From Phycisphaerae bacterium (lineage in GTDB: Bacteria; Planctomycetota; Phycisphaerae; Sedimentisphaerales; Anaerobacaceae): a stretch of DNA of 64,000 nucleotides. Below, one piece after another: positions 46,789 through 55,871 of the stretch. Within the stretch, counting starts at the first letter, position 1. Each line of letters opens with the position of its first letter. The stretch lies in contig JAIPFM010000107.1 in the NCBI GenBank assembly GCA_021736645.1, positions 1 through 64,000 on the forward strand. The letters are read 5' to 3'. The notes under the pieces are model-generated. The model was not told where the DNA came from. It saw only the letters and a program-made list of their open reading frames with translations, and did no database searches. Both the position numbers and the translations under genes were made by a program.

Positions 46789-46998
46789 TCATCCACCACC
46801 CACAAACCTGATCAGCTCGATACTCTGACCCGGCTCCAGGGGGGTCGTGGCAAACTCCGGTCGTTTGACAATCTGTTCGTTTATCTCCGCCACCACTGTG
46901 GCCTGATTAATATGCAGCACGTCCAGGAGATCCGATACTGTCTCAGGCAGTCCCTCAGGAAAATCCCTCCATGCTCCGTTGATTCTTAATGTCTTCAT
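46789..46998 (-). CDS. thiS: Sulfur carrier protein ThiS
   Basis: The 69-residue ubiquitin-like protein ends in RFVGGG, with the diglycine needed for adenylation and thiocarboxylate formation. It delivers sulfur to ThiG. No thiF-type activating enzyme is in this operon, so that step must come from elsewhere. It is the first gene after the TPP riboswitch. Confidence 0.93.
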   Translation of the reverse strand: MKTLRINGAWRDFPEGLPETVSDLLDVLHINQATVVAEINEQIVKRPEFATTPLEPGQSIELIRFVGGG

Positions 46999-47037
46999 TC
47001 TTTACCTTCTACTCTGTCATGCCATGGTCTTACAGGC

Positions 47038-47063
47038 AAAAAAAAAACGCCCCTGCAAAGGCG
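47038..47063 (-). terminator. Intrinsic terminator of the TPP riboswitch
   Basis: On the minus strand CGCC and GGCG pair in CGCCTTTGCAGGGGCG (47063 down to 47048), followed by ten T residues. It lies between the TPP aptamer and thiS, so ligand binding should end transcription before the operon. Confidence 0.85.
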
Positions 47064-47095
47064 CGTCAGAATAATTCATGATCAAGAATTAAACA

Positions 47096-47213
47096 AAGCC
47101 TTCCTTCGCAGGTCTTATCCTGAGCAGGTTCAAAGGGTCATTCCTGTCAGGGAAATCCTGACTCGAAATCTCTCAGCCGGAAGTCCAACACGACCTCACG
47201 GCTCCCCTGGCCA
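47096..47213 (-). ncRNA. TPP (THI element) riboswitch
   Basis: The minus strand has the conserved aptamer blocks in order: GGGGAGCC, then GGCTGAGAG, then GACCCTTTGAACCTG, then AGGATAAGACCTGCGAAGG. These are the pyrimidine- and pyrophosphate-binding arms of the thiamin pyrophosphate riboswitch. A terminator follows at 47063-47038 and thiS at 46998. When TPP is high, the thiS-thiG-thiH operon should be off. Confidence 0.95.
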
Positions 47214-47227
47214 CTATGTCTGAGGGG

Positions 47228-47256
47228 ATTGTAGCAGTGATGAACCCTGAGTACAA
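47228..47256 (-). promoter_or_regulatory. Promoter of the thi operon
   Basis: On the minus strand TTGTAC (47256-47251) and TACAAT (47233-47228) are separated by 17 bases, matching the sigma-70 consensus at four and five of six positions. The predicted start near 47221 falls just before the riboswitch. The end of the preceding gene is 20 bases upstream of the -35 box. Confidence 0.6.
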
Positions 47257-47275
47257 GTTGTGTTATGGCTTTCTG

Positions 47276-48463
47276 TCAATCGGGATCGGGCCGGCCAGTC
47301 AGAACATTGAGTATTTCACTGGCAATGGGGGGGCACCCGGGTACAAAAATATGGTCCTTTTTATGTCTACCAGTACAGTTTCCCAAACACAGGGTTTTCT
47401 CAGGCAATTCCGTATGACCCTTGCCAATGGCCACGGAAATTTCTTTCTGGTCTGGGAAATAATCCCATAGATGCCTGGCATGGTGTTTCAAGAACAAGAG
47501 CAAAGTCGACTGGCATGCGCTGCAGGAATTGTTGTCCATGACCGTGATATTTGGAAATTCCAGGGTCAGGTTTCTGGGGGGCTCTGCAAATGACACGGCC
47601 CAGTCCTGCCAGTGGTCAGGGTGGATTGACAGGCCAGACAGGTCTATCGTACCGTATCCCCGCTCAGCGCCGAGACGCAAATGGGGAATGAGCGATGCCT
47701 CAGTGCCCATGAGTCTGCACGCCACGGCATCCGCGGCAAAGGCGTCGGTGCCCACGACCACGCAGCCCAGAGGTTTGGGAACACCGGCGCTTGGCCCAAG
47801 CCCCTCCAATCCCACAGTGCCGTCAATAATGGAAAGGTGGGGACGCAGTACAGAGGCCATGTCTGCGATTGCCACATTAAGGGGTTTTTCATCACAGCCT
47901 TCGATGGGGGGCAGCATGTGCAGCAGGACTTTGCTCCGCCGCCACAGGCATCCCTTCATATTTTTCACTGCCAGAGTCACACCTGTGTGCATGTGCATCT
48001 TCATCACCGGGATCGAGACCACCACGTCGTGCTCGAGGACCTCCGGACAGAGCTTGATCTCATGAAGCACCACCGCATTGGGGATGTTGACCGGGACTGC
48101 CGGCCTAGCATCCATGTCGATCAACGGGCAACTGCGTGCTCTGGCCACGGCTGCCATGCCCGTGACTTCCAGAGCCTCAAGCGTATTGACACCGGTAATG
48201 GGGCTTTCACCGACCGACACCTCGCAGCCTGCCTGCTGAAACACATCGATGGCAGCGGCCAGGACTTGCGGATCCGTGGTGATCCCCGCGCCCGGTTCAG
48301 CCGGACGTCCTGCATTGGGTTTAAGCAATACGCGTTGTCCCCTGATATTTCTTAACGGGAGGTCCTGCAAGGCATTCAAGGTATTCTGATAAGCCCCCTG
48401 CCCATGCGCCACACTGAGAAAAGGAGGATCATTCCGATCCCAAAATGGATTTTCTAAATTCAT
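47276..48463 (-). CDS. DUF362 domain-containing protein
   Basis: The 395-residue protein has the DUF362 pattern: VLLKPNAGRPAEPG near residue 45, VVSIPVMKMHMHTGVTLAVKNMKG near 150 and VVGTDAFAADAVACRLMG near 240. The usual C-terminal ferredoxin domain is absent, but cysteines occur in NNSCSACQS and LCLGNCTG. DUF362 proteins of unknown function are common in anaerobes. ATG 48463 is used; a TTG at 48517 would add 18 residues. It ends 20 bases before the thi promoter and is divergent from the helicase gene. Confidence 0.85.
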   Translation of the reverse strand: MNLENPFWDRNDPPFLSVAHGQGAYQNTLNALQDLPLRNIRGQRVLLKPNAGRPAEPGAGITTDPQVLAAAIDVFQQAGCEVSVGESPITGVNTLEALEVTGMAAVARARSCPLIDMDARPAVPVNIPNAVVLHEIKLCPEVLEHDVVVSIPVMKMHMHTGVTLAVKNMKGCLWRRSKVLLHMLPPIEGCDEKPLNVAIADMASVLRPHLSIIDGTVGLEGLGPSAGVPKPLGCVVVGTDAFAADAVACRLMGTEASLIPHLRLGAERGYGTIDLSGLSIHPDHWQDWAVSFAEPPRNLTLEFPNITVMDNNSCSACQSTLLLFLKHHARHLWDYFPDQKEISVAIGKGHTELPEKTLCLGNCTGRHKKDHIFVPGCPPIASEILNVLTGRPDPD

Positions 48464-48574
48464 GCGAGGATCATAGGGGCTTGGCACCGCGTTTGTCAAC
48501 CTGTTATATACTTTCAAAACAGCATTCGTTCATGCTATAATCCAGGTCTTTCAAGGAACCCAGGAACCCTGATC

Positions 48575-50578
48575 ATGATCATGCGTCGAACCGATTCGGA
48601 ACGTCAGATCGCTCAGTTGTTGTCCGATGAAGGACCGATTGCTGAGACGCTCGGGCATTATGAGGTTCGTCCGCAGCAGATGGACATGGCGGCAGCCGTG
48701 TACAGGGCCTTCAATCTGTCGCATCACCTGGTGGCAGAGGCGGGCACAGGTGTGGGCAAGAGTTTTGCGTATCTGGTCCCCGCCATAGAATACATCTTTG
48801 AGCAGGCCGGCAAGGCCCTGATCAGCACCTATACCATCAACCTCCAGGAACAGCTCATCCAAAAGGACCTGCCCATTCTGGACACCTGTCTGGACAGGGG
48901 GTTTATCGCCAAACTCGCCAAGGGACGCGGCAACTATGTGTGCAAACGGCGCCTGGCCTTTTCCCTGGCGCGTATGGATCGGCTGCTGGGGGGATATGCC
49001 GAGCAATTGCGGGCCATTGACGCCTGGGCTGCCCAGACCAGAGACGGATCACTGTCTGACCTGGACTTTGTACCCAGGGCCGCAGTGTGGGACAAGGTCA
49101 AGAGCGAGCACGGCAACTGTCAGGGCCGCAAGTGCCGTCATCATCAGACCTGCTTCTACTGGAAGGCGCGGCGCGAACTCGAAAGTGCCGACATCATCGT
49201 GGCCAATCACGCCCTGCTCTTCAGTGACCTTGTCCTGAAGAAGGAAGATTACGCACTGTTGCCAAACTACAATGTCATCATCCTGGACGAAGCGCATACC
49301 ATTGAGCGTGTGGCAGAAGATCATTTTGGATTGAACATCAGTCACCGGCGCGTCAGCTATGTGCTGGACGGCCTCTACCATCCGCGAAGACGTAAAGGCC
49401 TGCTCATGGCAGCCAGGGATACGGAAGCCATCAATCTGGTGTGCGAGGCACATCTCCAGGCCCGGTCCTTTTTTGACAGTGTCAATGCCTGGTATCACCA
49501 CAATAAACATCAGTCCCAAGGCCAATGTCCCGCGCATGTGGTGGACAACACCCTGAGCCCTGTGCTCAAGGATCTGAAGCGACAATTGAAACAGCAGATC
49601 AAACAGGCGCAGGACCAGGACGAACAATTGGAACTGACCCGGTATACGGACATGTGTCACTCTGTGGCCGAGGAGCTGAGTGACTTTATGAACCAGACGC
49701 ATGAGGACCATATCCACTGGGTGGAATCCGGTTCGATGGATTTTTCAGACGTCAAACTCAGGAGTGCGCCCCTGCACATCGGGCCCTACATGCAGCGCAG
49801 TCTGTTCGAACCGTATGACAGTGTGGTCCTGACCAGTGCCACCTTGAGTACCGGTGGGCAGGAGGGCCATGAAAAGGGCGGGTTTCAATTCTTTTGTGGT
49901 CGCATTGGGTTGAATGAATACGACTCCGTCAAATTGGGCTCACCCTTTGACTACGAGCAGCAGGTCACGGTCTATGTCGAGGCCGATCTCCCGGAACCCA
50001 ACCACGACAGTTTTGTAGAGAAGGCGGCAGAGGCCATCAAGAAATACCTCCTCAAGACAAGGGGGCGTGCCTTTGTGCTCTTTACCAGTTACCGCATGCT
50101 CGAACAAATGGCGGAGACTCTCGATCACTGGCTCAGGTCCGAAGGCTTCACCCTGCTCCAGCAGGGCGGTGACATCGATCGAACCACCTTGCTCCGCCAG
50201 TTCAAAGAAGACGACAAGCACGTCCTGTTCGGCACGGACAGCTTCTGGCAGGGGGTGGATGTCCCGGGTGACACCTTGAGCAATGTCATCATCGTCAGAC
50301 TCCCTTTTGCCGTGCCGGACCACCCCCTCCTGGCCGGGCGCATGGCACAGATCAAGAAGCAGGGCGGCAATCCCTTCTTCGATTACCAGCTTCCGTCGGC
50401 CATCATCAAATTCAAGCAGGGCTTCGGCCGCCTCATCCGAAACAAGACCGACCAGGGCATTGTCGTGATCCTGGACAGCCGTGTCGTGCACAAGCGCTAT
50501 GGTCGGCAATTCCTGGAGAGTATCCCCAGGTGCCGGCTCGAAATTGTGGAGGATCAGGCTGACGGCTATGAGAGGTGA
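48575..50578 (+). CDS. dinG: DinG/XPD-type ATP-dependent DNA helicase
   Basis: The 667-residue superfamily 2 helicase has Walker A AEAGTGVGKSFAYL near residue 55, the DEAH box VIILDEAHTIERV near 235 and motif VI QGFGRLIRN near 615. Four cysteines between motifs Ia and II (CKRRLAF, then CQGRKCRHHQTCFY) are the 4Fe-4S ligands of XPD/DinG helicases. Such enzymes unwind damaged or R-loop DNA with 5' to 3' polarity. It is transcribed away from the DUF362 gene and converges with the sulfatase gene, with an 88-base gap that holds no clear terminator. Confidence 0.93.
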   Translation: MIMRRTDSERQIAQLLSDEGPIAETLGHYEVRPQQMDMAAAVYRAFNLSHHLVAEAGTGVGKSFAYLVPAIEYIFEQAGKALISTYTINLQEQLIQKDLPILDTCLDRGFIAKLAKGRGNYVCKRRLAFSLARMDRLLGGYAEQLRAIDAWAAQTRDGSLSDLDFVPRAAVWDKVKSEHGNCQGRKCRHHQTCFYWKARRELESADIIVANHALLFSDLVLKKEDYALLPNYNVIILDEAHTIERVAEDHFGLNISHRRVSYVLDGLYHPRRRKGLLMAARDTEAINLVCEAHLQARSFFDSVNAWYHHNKHQSQGQCPAHVVDNTLSPVLKDLKRQLKQQIKQAQDQDEQLELTRYTDMCHSVAEELSDFMNQTHEDHIHWVESGSMDFSDVKLRSAPLHIGPYMQRSLFEPYDSVVLTSATLSTGGQEGHEKGGFQFFCGRIGLNEYDSVKLGSPFDYEQQVTVYVEADLPEPNHDSFVEKAAEAIKKYLLKTRGRAFVLFTSYRMLEQMAETLDHWLRSEGFTLLQQGGDIDRTTLLRQFKEDDKHVLFGTDSFWQGVDVPGDTLSNVIIVRLPFAVPDHPLLAGRMAQIKKQGGNPFFDYQLPSAIIKFKQGFGRLIRNKTDQGIVVILDSRVVHKRYGRQFLESIPRCRLEIVEDQADGYER

Positions 50579-50666
50579 CGGGGGAATGTTGAAGTGCCTT
50601 TGGCTGTGACACCAAAACCCCTGATGGTCATCTTGACTCTAGATCCGCTTCCAAATCATCTTGGCG

Positions 50667-52103
50667 TCAAAATTTTTCAAAGTCACTCTTGCCTCTGGCC
50701 TTGATATACTGATCATACCAGGGTTGGTTGTGCGGCAGGGGACGGCCGTCACGCGTCCAACCGTCGCGACGTCGCGTCTCGGGCATCCGGTCATGGGTTT
50801 CCACTCGCCAGTTGTCGAGGCGCGTTCGCAATTGATTGATATCGTCAGAATAGGCCGGGTCTTCCATGACGTTCTTCAACGAGTGGGGATCGGTCTGCAG
50901 GTCGTAGAATTCCTCAAACGGTCTGGGTTCTGCAAAGAGGAACTCTTGCGCAGAGGTCAGTTTGCCCTGCTCACGCATCTGCAGATATCCCACCCAGGTC
51001 TGTGCATTGATGGAGTCCACACTGTTCCACAGGGGTTTGTCCCAGTAGTAGTTTCGGATCAACAGAAAGCGTTCGGTCCGTACCGCGCGCGTGAACTGCT
51101 CGAAGTCGTGCCAGTTGGCCTCGGCAAAGATCGCCTCCCGGCCGGAGGCCTCGGGATCTTTGAGCAGGGATCGCAGGGAGTGACCCTGTACAGTCGACTG
51201 CGGGATGCCGGCCAATTCAAGCACGGTCGGTGCGATATCGATCGTGCTGACCAGGCTGCGCTGTCTGGTCCCGGCAGGCACCAGCGGCGGGTACCGCACC
51301 AGTAAGGGCGTGCGGATACCGGCATCATACAGTGTGGTCTTGGCGCGGGGGAAGGGCATACCGTTGTCAGAGACATACACAATAAAGGTCTCATCCAAAA
51401 GTTGCTGTTCGGAGAGTTCATCCAGGACCTGTCCCACATGGCGGTCGAATCTCGCAATTTCATTGTAGTACTGGGCGATCTCTTCACGGATCAGGGGGTG
51501 GTCAGGCAGGTAGGGGGGCACGATCACTTCATCGCGGCCATATTGGCTTTCGATATTGTCCTGGCCATAGGGGCGATGCGGATCTTTGGAGGCCACCCAG
51601 AAGAAGAAGGGTTTATCTTTGGGACGCTCGCGCAGGAGCGTCAAGGCGTGTTGTCCGGTGTCACTACCCGGACATTCAATAATGCGATGCCAATGGCTCT
51701 TTTCGGCCTCACCCAAGTGCCATTTTCCCACGGCCATGGTGTAATATCCCGCACTCTGCAGGTAGCGGGCCAGGGTCGACTGGTCCGCGGGCAGGGGGTC
51801 ATGCAGGTCTTCGGCGCCGGTGTTGTGTGGATAGCGTCCAGTCAGCAGGCTGCACCGCGTGGGGCTGCAGGAACTGATCGTGAGGAAGGCCGATTCAAAC
51901 AGCATGCCCTCCCGGGCCAGCCGGTCGATATGGGGTGTCTTTAAAGTCGGATGCCCATAACAACTGAGGTCTCCCATGCCCTGATCATCAGCAATAAAAA
52001 TAACTACATTGGGTGCATTGCCCATGGCAGGCAACACGCACAGGAGCCACCACAGGATACAGAGGAATCGAACGGTCTCTTTCACGATCGTCTGTGTTAT
52101 CAT
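50667..52103 (-). CDS. Exported sulfatase (S1 family, cysteine-type)
   Basis: The 478-residue protein has a signal peptide (FLCILWWLLCVLPAMG near residues 13-28) and the formylglycine motif CSPTRCSLLTGR near residue 80, which must be modified by a formylglycine-generating or anaerobic sulfatase-maturing enzyme not seen in this window. Metal-binding ADDQGMGD and YVSDNGMPF are present. The late segments (KTTLYDAGIRTPLLVRYPP) resemble heparan N-sulfatase-like members. It could remove sulfate from marine or host glycans, in line with the L-fucose isomerase gene 5 kb away. Confidence 0.92.
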   Translation of the reverse strand: MITQTIVKETVRFLCILWWLLCVLPAMGNAPNVVIFIADDQGMGDLSCYGHPTLKTPHIDRLAREGMLFESAFLTISSCSPTRCSLLTGRYPHNTGAEDLHDPLPADQSTLARYLQSAGYYTMAVGKWHLGEAEKSHWHRIIECPGSDTGQHALTLLRERPKDKPFFFWVASKDPHRPYGQDNIESQYGRDEVIVPPYLPDHPLIREEIAQYYNEIARFDRHVGQVLDELSEQQLLDETFIVYVSDNGMPFPRAKTTLYDAGIRTPLLVRYPPLVPAGTRQRSLVSTIDIAPTVLELAGIPQSTVQGHSLRSLLKDPEASGREAIFAEANWHDFEQFTRAVRTERFLLIRNYYWDKPLWNSVDSINAQTWVGYLQMREQGKLTSAQEFLFAEPRPFEEFYDLQTDPHSLKNVMEDPAYSDDINQLRTRLDNWRVETHDRMPETRRRDGWTRDGRPLPHNQPWYDQYIKARGKSDFEKF

Positions 52104-52271
52104 AATATAGTCCTTGCACTTTGTTTCAAGACGGAGGATACGGCAAACATGTCATTAGACCAAATTTCCAATGAAGCTCAACATCATTGACATCGAGCTT
52201 TTGTCATACGCACATAGTCTAAAGGAAATCGCCCCATCAATCTACCCCATCGTGATACAGAGGGCCACAAG

Positions 52272-52385
52272 ATGTTTAAGTTGAAGGATGATCCAAATCT
52301 GGTGATTGCCAGGGTCGCGGATCATAATCCAGCAATCTTTGGCTTGCCAGAGAATGATGTTCATTCATTCTACCGGAATCCCTGA
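52272..52385 (+). CDS. Doubtful short ORF in the sulfatase-EEP gap
   Basis: Within a 358-base gap, a 37-codon frame (MFKLKDDPNLVIARVADHNP and 17 more residues) runs from ATG 52272 to TGA 52385. The frame continues upstream without a start to a TAG near 52220, with protein-like composition (INLPHRDTEGHK). It has no ribosome site. It may be a remnant of an older gene or chance; nothing else is seen in the gap. Confidence 0.2.
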   Translation: MFKLKDDPNLVIARVADHNPAIFGLPENDVHSFYRNP

Positions 52386-52461
52386 TGCATCATAATGTAT
52401 TGATTGCCACGACCCAATTAAGTCATTTCTGTATTGAGTCTTAAGCTTTCTGGACGAGTCC

Positions 52462-53316
52462 TTAAGGCCTGTCTCTAAAATGACCATCAGTGCGGAATGT
52501 TGCCAACACTGGGAGGTGATCTGAAACCCGCCTGGCTGTCACCCGATCCTCGCCGGAGAAGGTTTGGATCATGCAAGACAGGGCTTCTTCTTGTGCCAGA
52601 TCAGGAGAGACCAGGAAGTGGTCATACCGATTGTTTGCATGCGTGGTGCCGATTCCGTCTTGTCCGGCTGGTACCATGACCACCATCCCTATGGCCTGGG
52701 CAAGTGCCTGGATGCCTTGCTCGGTCGTGTTGAAGTCACCATTGATGATCAGGTCTGGGTCACGTGCCAGCATGTCGGAGACAACTGCCTGCAATGCGTT
52801 TTTCTCCCGCTCTCTTAGAGCCTTATTCGTCCAGGATAGATGCACAGTCACGATGGCAGCGTCAAAGCCATCATAGGCCACGTAGACCGCCTGGACCGGG
52901 TGCTGGAAGCCTGTGGGGTCTGCAAGGTCCAGCATGGTTACAGAGGCCTTGATGAATATGGCATTATCCTGTCCATCACTTGATTCTTGAAAGGCTGAAG
53001 ACGCAAAGTTCAATTCAGTAGAAAGGAAGCTGTTAACTTTACCCTGATTGGCAATTTCCTGAATACAGACAATGTCCGGGTTCAACTCTGAGAGTGTGGC
53101 AGTGAACCATGCCCTGTCTGAGGCCCGTTTTTCGGGATATCCTCGGATGTTCCAAGTGGCAATCACGAGCCTGCCAGAGTGATCCATGGGGGACCTGCCA
53201 GTTATATTGGACATCTGGGTCACGGGCTCGAATTGTCTGCTCTGGGAACGGTTGTAGAAACCAACGGCAAGGCCAATGACAATACAAATCAGTAAGGTGG
53301 TGTTCGTTCGCCTCAT
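52462..53316 (-). CDS. Exported endonuclease/exonuclease/phosphatase-family protein
   Basis: The 284-residue protein starts at ATG 53316 (AAAGG 7 bases upstream) with an N-terminal hydrophobic helix (TTLLICIVIGLAVGFY), so it is membrane anchored or exported. EEP motifs are all present: VIATWNIRG, DIVCIQEI, TVHLSW, LIINGDFNT and SDHLPVLA with the catalytic histidine. The family includes DNases, sphingomyelinases and phosphoinositide phosphatases; the substrate here is unknown. A nuclease or phosphodiesterase acting outside the membrane is likely. Confidence 0.88.
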   Translation of the reverse strand: MRRTNTTLLICIVIGLAVGFYNRSQSRQFEPVTQMSNITGRSPMDHSGRLVIATWNIRGYPEKRASDRAWFTATLSELNPDIVCIQEIANQGKVNSFLSTELNFASSAFQESSDGQDNAIFIKASVTMLDLADPTGFQHPVQAVYVAYDGFDAAIVTVHLSWTNKALREREKNALQAVVSDMLARDPDLIINGDFNTTEQGIQALAQAIGMVVMVPAGQDGIGTTHANNRYDHFLVSPDLAQEEALSCMIQTFSGEDRVTARRVSDHLPVLATFRTDGHFRDRP

Positions 53317-53407
53317 CTTGAATCCTTTCAATTGGCTGAGCACGGTGGTTTGTAGAGTTGTTGTTCCTGGCGTTTCAAGTTGGACCGTCAGCCATTCTTT
53401 GCATTGC

Positions 53408-53810
53408 TGCTGAGGGTTTAAGTGGTCAGTGGTCAGTTTATTGGGGTCGCGTGGCGGGTTGGTTTAACAGCCTCTCAATTCTTTGCGGTGACACAATCAT
53501 CCAGTTCTTAATCCATAAGTTGCCAAAACAATGTAGAATCCCGAGATTCCAAGGAATCATGCCCACTAAATAAGGAATATCGCGAGGGCTATTCTGACCA
53601 ATATACAGCACACTACGCAGATTGTCAGCATGGAGTTTCAGTCAACTTGAATATTTTGATGATCATGCCCAGTTCGGCGGTGAGTGATATTGGTGCTGAG
53701 TTTGTAGTCGCAGGTTTCAAGTGGCGGCAAAGAAATTTTTGAAACGCTAAGCTCTATGGAATCACGCCGTCGGCTGGCTAAATAGACCGCTCAATTCTTG
53801 GCGTGACATG
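53408..53810. repeat. Two diverged copies of an imperfect direct repeat in a gene-free gap
   Basis: The 633-base gap between the EEP gene and the next gene has no convincing ORF. Two related segments occur about 310 bases apart: one at about 53452-53494 (CTCAATTCTTTGCGGTGACA) and one at about 53763-53810 (CTCAATTCTTGGCGTGACA), with similar GGTTGGTTTAACAG and GGCTGGCTAAATAG segments before them. Each is preceded by a loosely similar TGCTGAG...TTTMAAGTGG tract. They look like decayed units of one repeat, perhaps mobile-element remnants. Confidence 0.35.
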
Positions 53811-53949
53811 TTGTGGCATCGTGAAGCATCTGTGCCAATAAACAGCCGTCGGCCCCCAAGGGGCTTCGCTTCAGTCATTCGTGGTGGGTTGCTGGGTTTC
53901 AGCGCACTGTCCGACTGTCGAGCCGTCCCACCGTCTCAGCCCTGAACCC

Positions 53950-55668
53950 TCACATGTTCAGTCCCCACCAGTTGGTCTTGCCTGTGAAGAGCACCTTGCC
54001 GCCCTTGTCACGGATCTCCACGCGTCGGTCCATGTAGGTCGACAGGCGGTCGCTGCCGTGTGAGATCAGGGCCTCGGGATTGCGCGTCAAAAAGATCGGG
54101 AATCGTAGGCTCTGCCCGGGCTGCAAGGGGGGGATCGGTGTTCTCGTGTCCAGCCACGGCGGGATCTGCGCCGGATAGGTCGTGGTGTCTCCAATCGTCG
54201 AGCCGTACAGCAGCCACAGCACGGAACTGGCTGTGGGTTGTGCCGTGGTATTGGTGATTTCCACTTCAATAAAGGCCTGCTTGTCCTGGAACCTCGGATC
54301 GGGCCACAGGAATGCTGCGCCCTGACCCCCGGGCGGGTTGTTCACCACGTCCGCCATTTTATCGATCCCCGCATTGATCAATTCTTCCGGCACAGGCGTC
54401 TGACTGGCGATGTACGCGACCACATAATCCCTGCCCATGGAACAGAGATCGTTCGTGTTGGGCAGTTCAGGCGGGATGCCCACCGCGGCCAGACCCATCT
54501 TCAGCGCCGGCCCTGCGCAGGACTTGCAGGTGTCGTTGCCATTACAGATCCCGTTGACAAACTCGGCCTGCATGTCGCTCCAGGTCTTTGACACCCAGTT
54601 GATCAGATCACTGACAGCGTCGATCGCATCCCCCGCAGCCTCTGCCACCTGCTCCAGGCCGCTGTCTTCATGCGGTTCAAAATGGACGGCCTGACCGGGG
54701 GTCCACTTCATGCTGGTCATCAGGAATTTGGGACAGTTGCTCAGCACAATGAAACGTCCCTGGCGATCGTCCGGACTGTACTCAATGGCATGCTCATAAC
54801 CCAGTACCTTGACCTCGGGCATGTGGATCGGCTGCTGCGCTTCCGGCAGGGAGCCGGGAAAGATCGTCACATGGCCTGGTGCGGCCGTGCGCACCGCCGC
54901 ATAGGACGAGACGCCCACGGGCTCACCCCGGCTGTTCAACAGCACCAGGCGGAGGTAGTAGGCACGATGCTGGGAGAGAGTCTCCAATTGCTGCACAAAG
55001 GTGCTGCGCTGGGCTTGCAGGGCCGGGCTGACCCTTACGGCCTGGGCTCCAGTGCCTAAGTTCGACAGCCTCAGGCCGCTCGCGCCGGACATGCCCGTCG
55101 ACTGTCGCGACCTGCTGGCGCGGCGCCGGGGCGCTGGCGGGGTGAGCCGGTACTCGGGCGGGAGTTTCAAGATGGGACCAAAGTCCACCACAAAATACGC
55201 GGGCTGATTTGCGCCAGCTATGACGGTGGCCGTGCCTCGGGCCGCAATGCCTGCCGGATATTCCCAGTTGTCAGAATCGTAGGCAAGCGGCGTGAGCACG
55301 ACCTGCCACTGGGCGGCTGTGACATGGCTGCTCGCTGTTTGCCAGCGAAACGGCACGTACAGATGAGCGCTGCCTCGCCGGGTCTCATCGATCGTCATCT
55401 GCGAGCCAAACGGTATCTGGATTTCGCCATTCTTGTACGGGGTCTGGTTCGCCGTTGCCAATAGAGTCATGCCGACCTTGAGCTCCACGGGCAGGCGCAG
55501 GGATGCCGTGACACGCGCCGGGTTCATTGGCGCAGGTTCAACTCGGACCGGGGCCGCCTGACGGACCATCGGTGTCCTGCCCAGTCCTGCCCGGGCCTGG
55601 GCCGCCAGGCACACAATCAACAACAGAACACCGCCCACGCGCAGAAAACCATGCTGTCCGTGACTCAT
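53950..55668 (-). CDS. Exported protein of unknown function
   Basis: The 572-residue protein starts at ATG 55668 (GGAG 8 bases upstream) with a signal peptide (VGGVLLLIVCLAAQARA). Early segments RLPVELKVGMTLLATANQTPYKN and ADGS-like strands suggest a beta-rich N-terminal half. A middle region has four cysteines in ICNGNDTCKSCAG and LCSMGRDY, which may form disulfides. The late part (QAFIEVEITNTTAQPTASS, LQPGQSLRFPIFLTRNPEAL) resembles an Ig-like fold. I recognise no family. It lies 204 bases from the AraC gene on the same strand. Confidence 0.7.
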   Translation of the reverse strand: MSHGQHGFLRVGGVLLLIVCLAAQARAGLGRTPMVRQAAPVRVEPAPMNPARVTASLRLPVELKVGMTLLATANQTPYKNGEIQIPFGSQMTIDETRRGSAHLYVPFRWQTASSHVTAAQWQVVLTPLAYDSDNWEYPAGIAARGTATVIAGANQPAYFVVDFGPILKLPPEYRLTPPAPRRRASRSRQSTGMSGASGLRLSNLGTGAQAVRVSPALQAQRSTFVQQLETLSQHRAYYLRLVLLNSRGEPVGVSSYAAVRTAAPGHVTIFPGSLPEAQQPIHMPEVKVLGYEHAIEYSPDDRQGRFIVLSNCPKFLMTSMKWTPGQAVHFEPHEDSGLEQVAEAAGDAIDAVSDLINWVSKTWSDMQAEFVNGICNGNDTCKSCAGPALKMGLAAVGIPPELPNTNDLCSMGRDYVVAYIASQTPVPEELINAGIDKMADVVNNPPGGQGAAFLWPDPRFQDKQAFIEVEITNTTAQPTASSVLWLLYGSTIGDTTTYPAQIPPWLDTRTPIPPLQPGQSLRFPIFLTRNPEALISHGSDRLSTYMDRRVEIRDKGGKVLFTGKTNWWGLNM

Positions 55669-55871
55669 TTGATTGACTCCTTCCTTAGGGTGTGTACCCA
55701 TGTCTTACCCTGACCCCAAAGCCGTGACGTCTTACCGCCAACCGCCACGGATTGAGTGTCACTGACTCATCGTGTGATTTGATATCCATTGTCACGATTA
55801 TACGCCCAAGGGAAGGCCGCATCAATGAAAAGCCGGCCCCCGCCCAAAGACTTGCCCCTAACCCCCAATCC

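Noticed and set aside
53452-53810. Possible integron attC sites
   Set aside because: The expected core sites and paired inner boxes are not recognisable and no integrase or cassette array is present.
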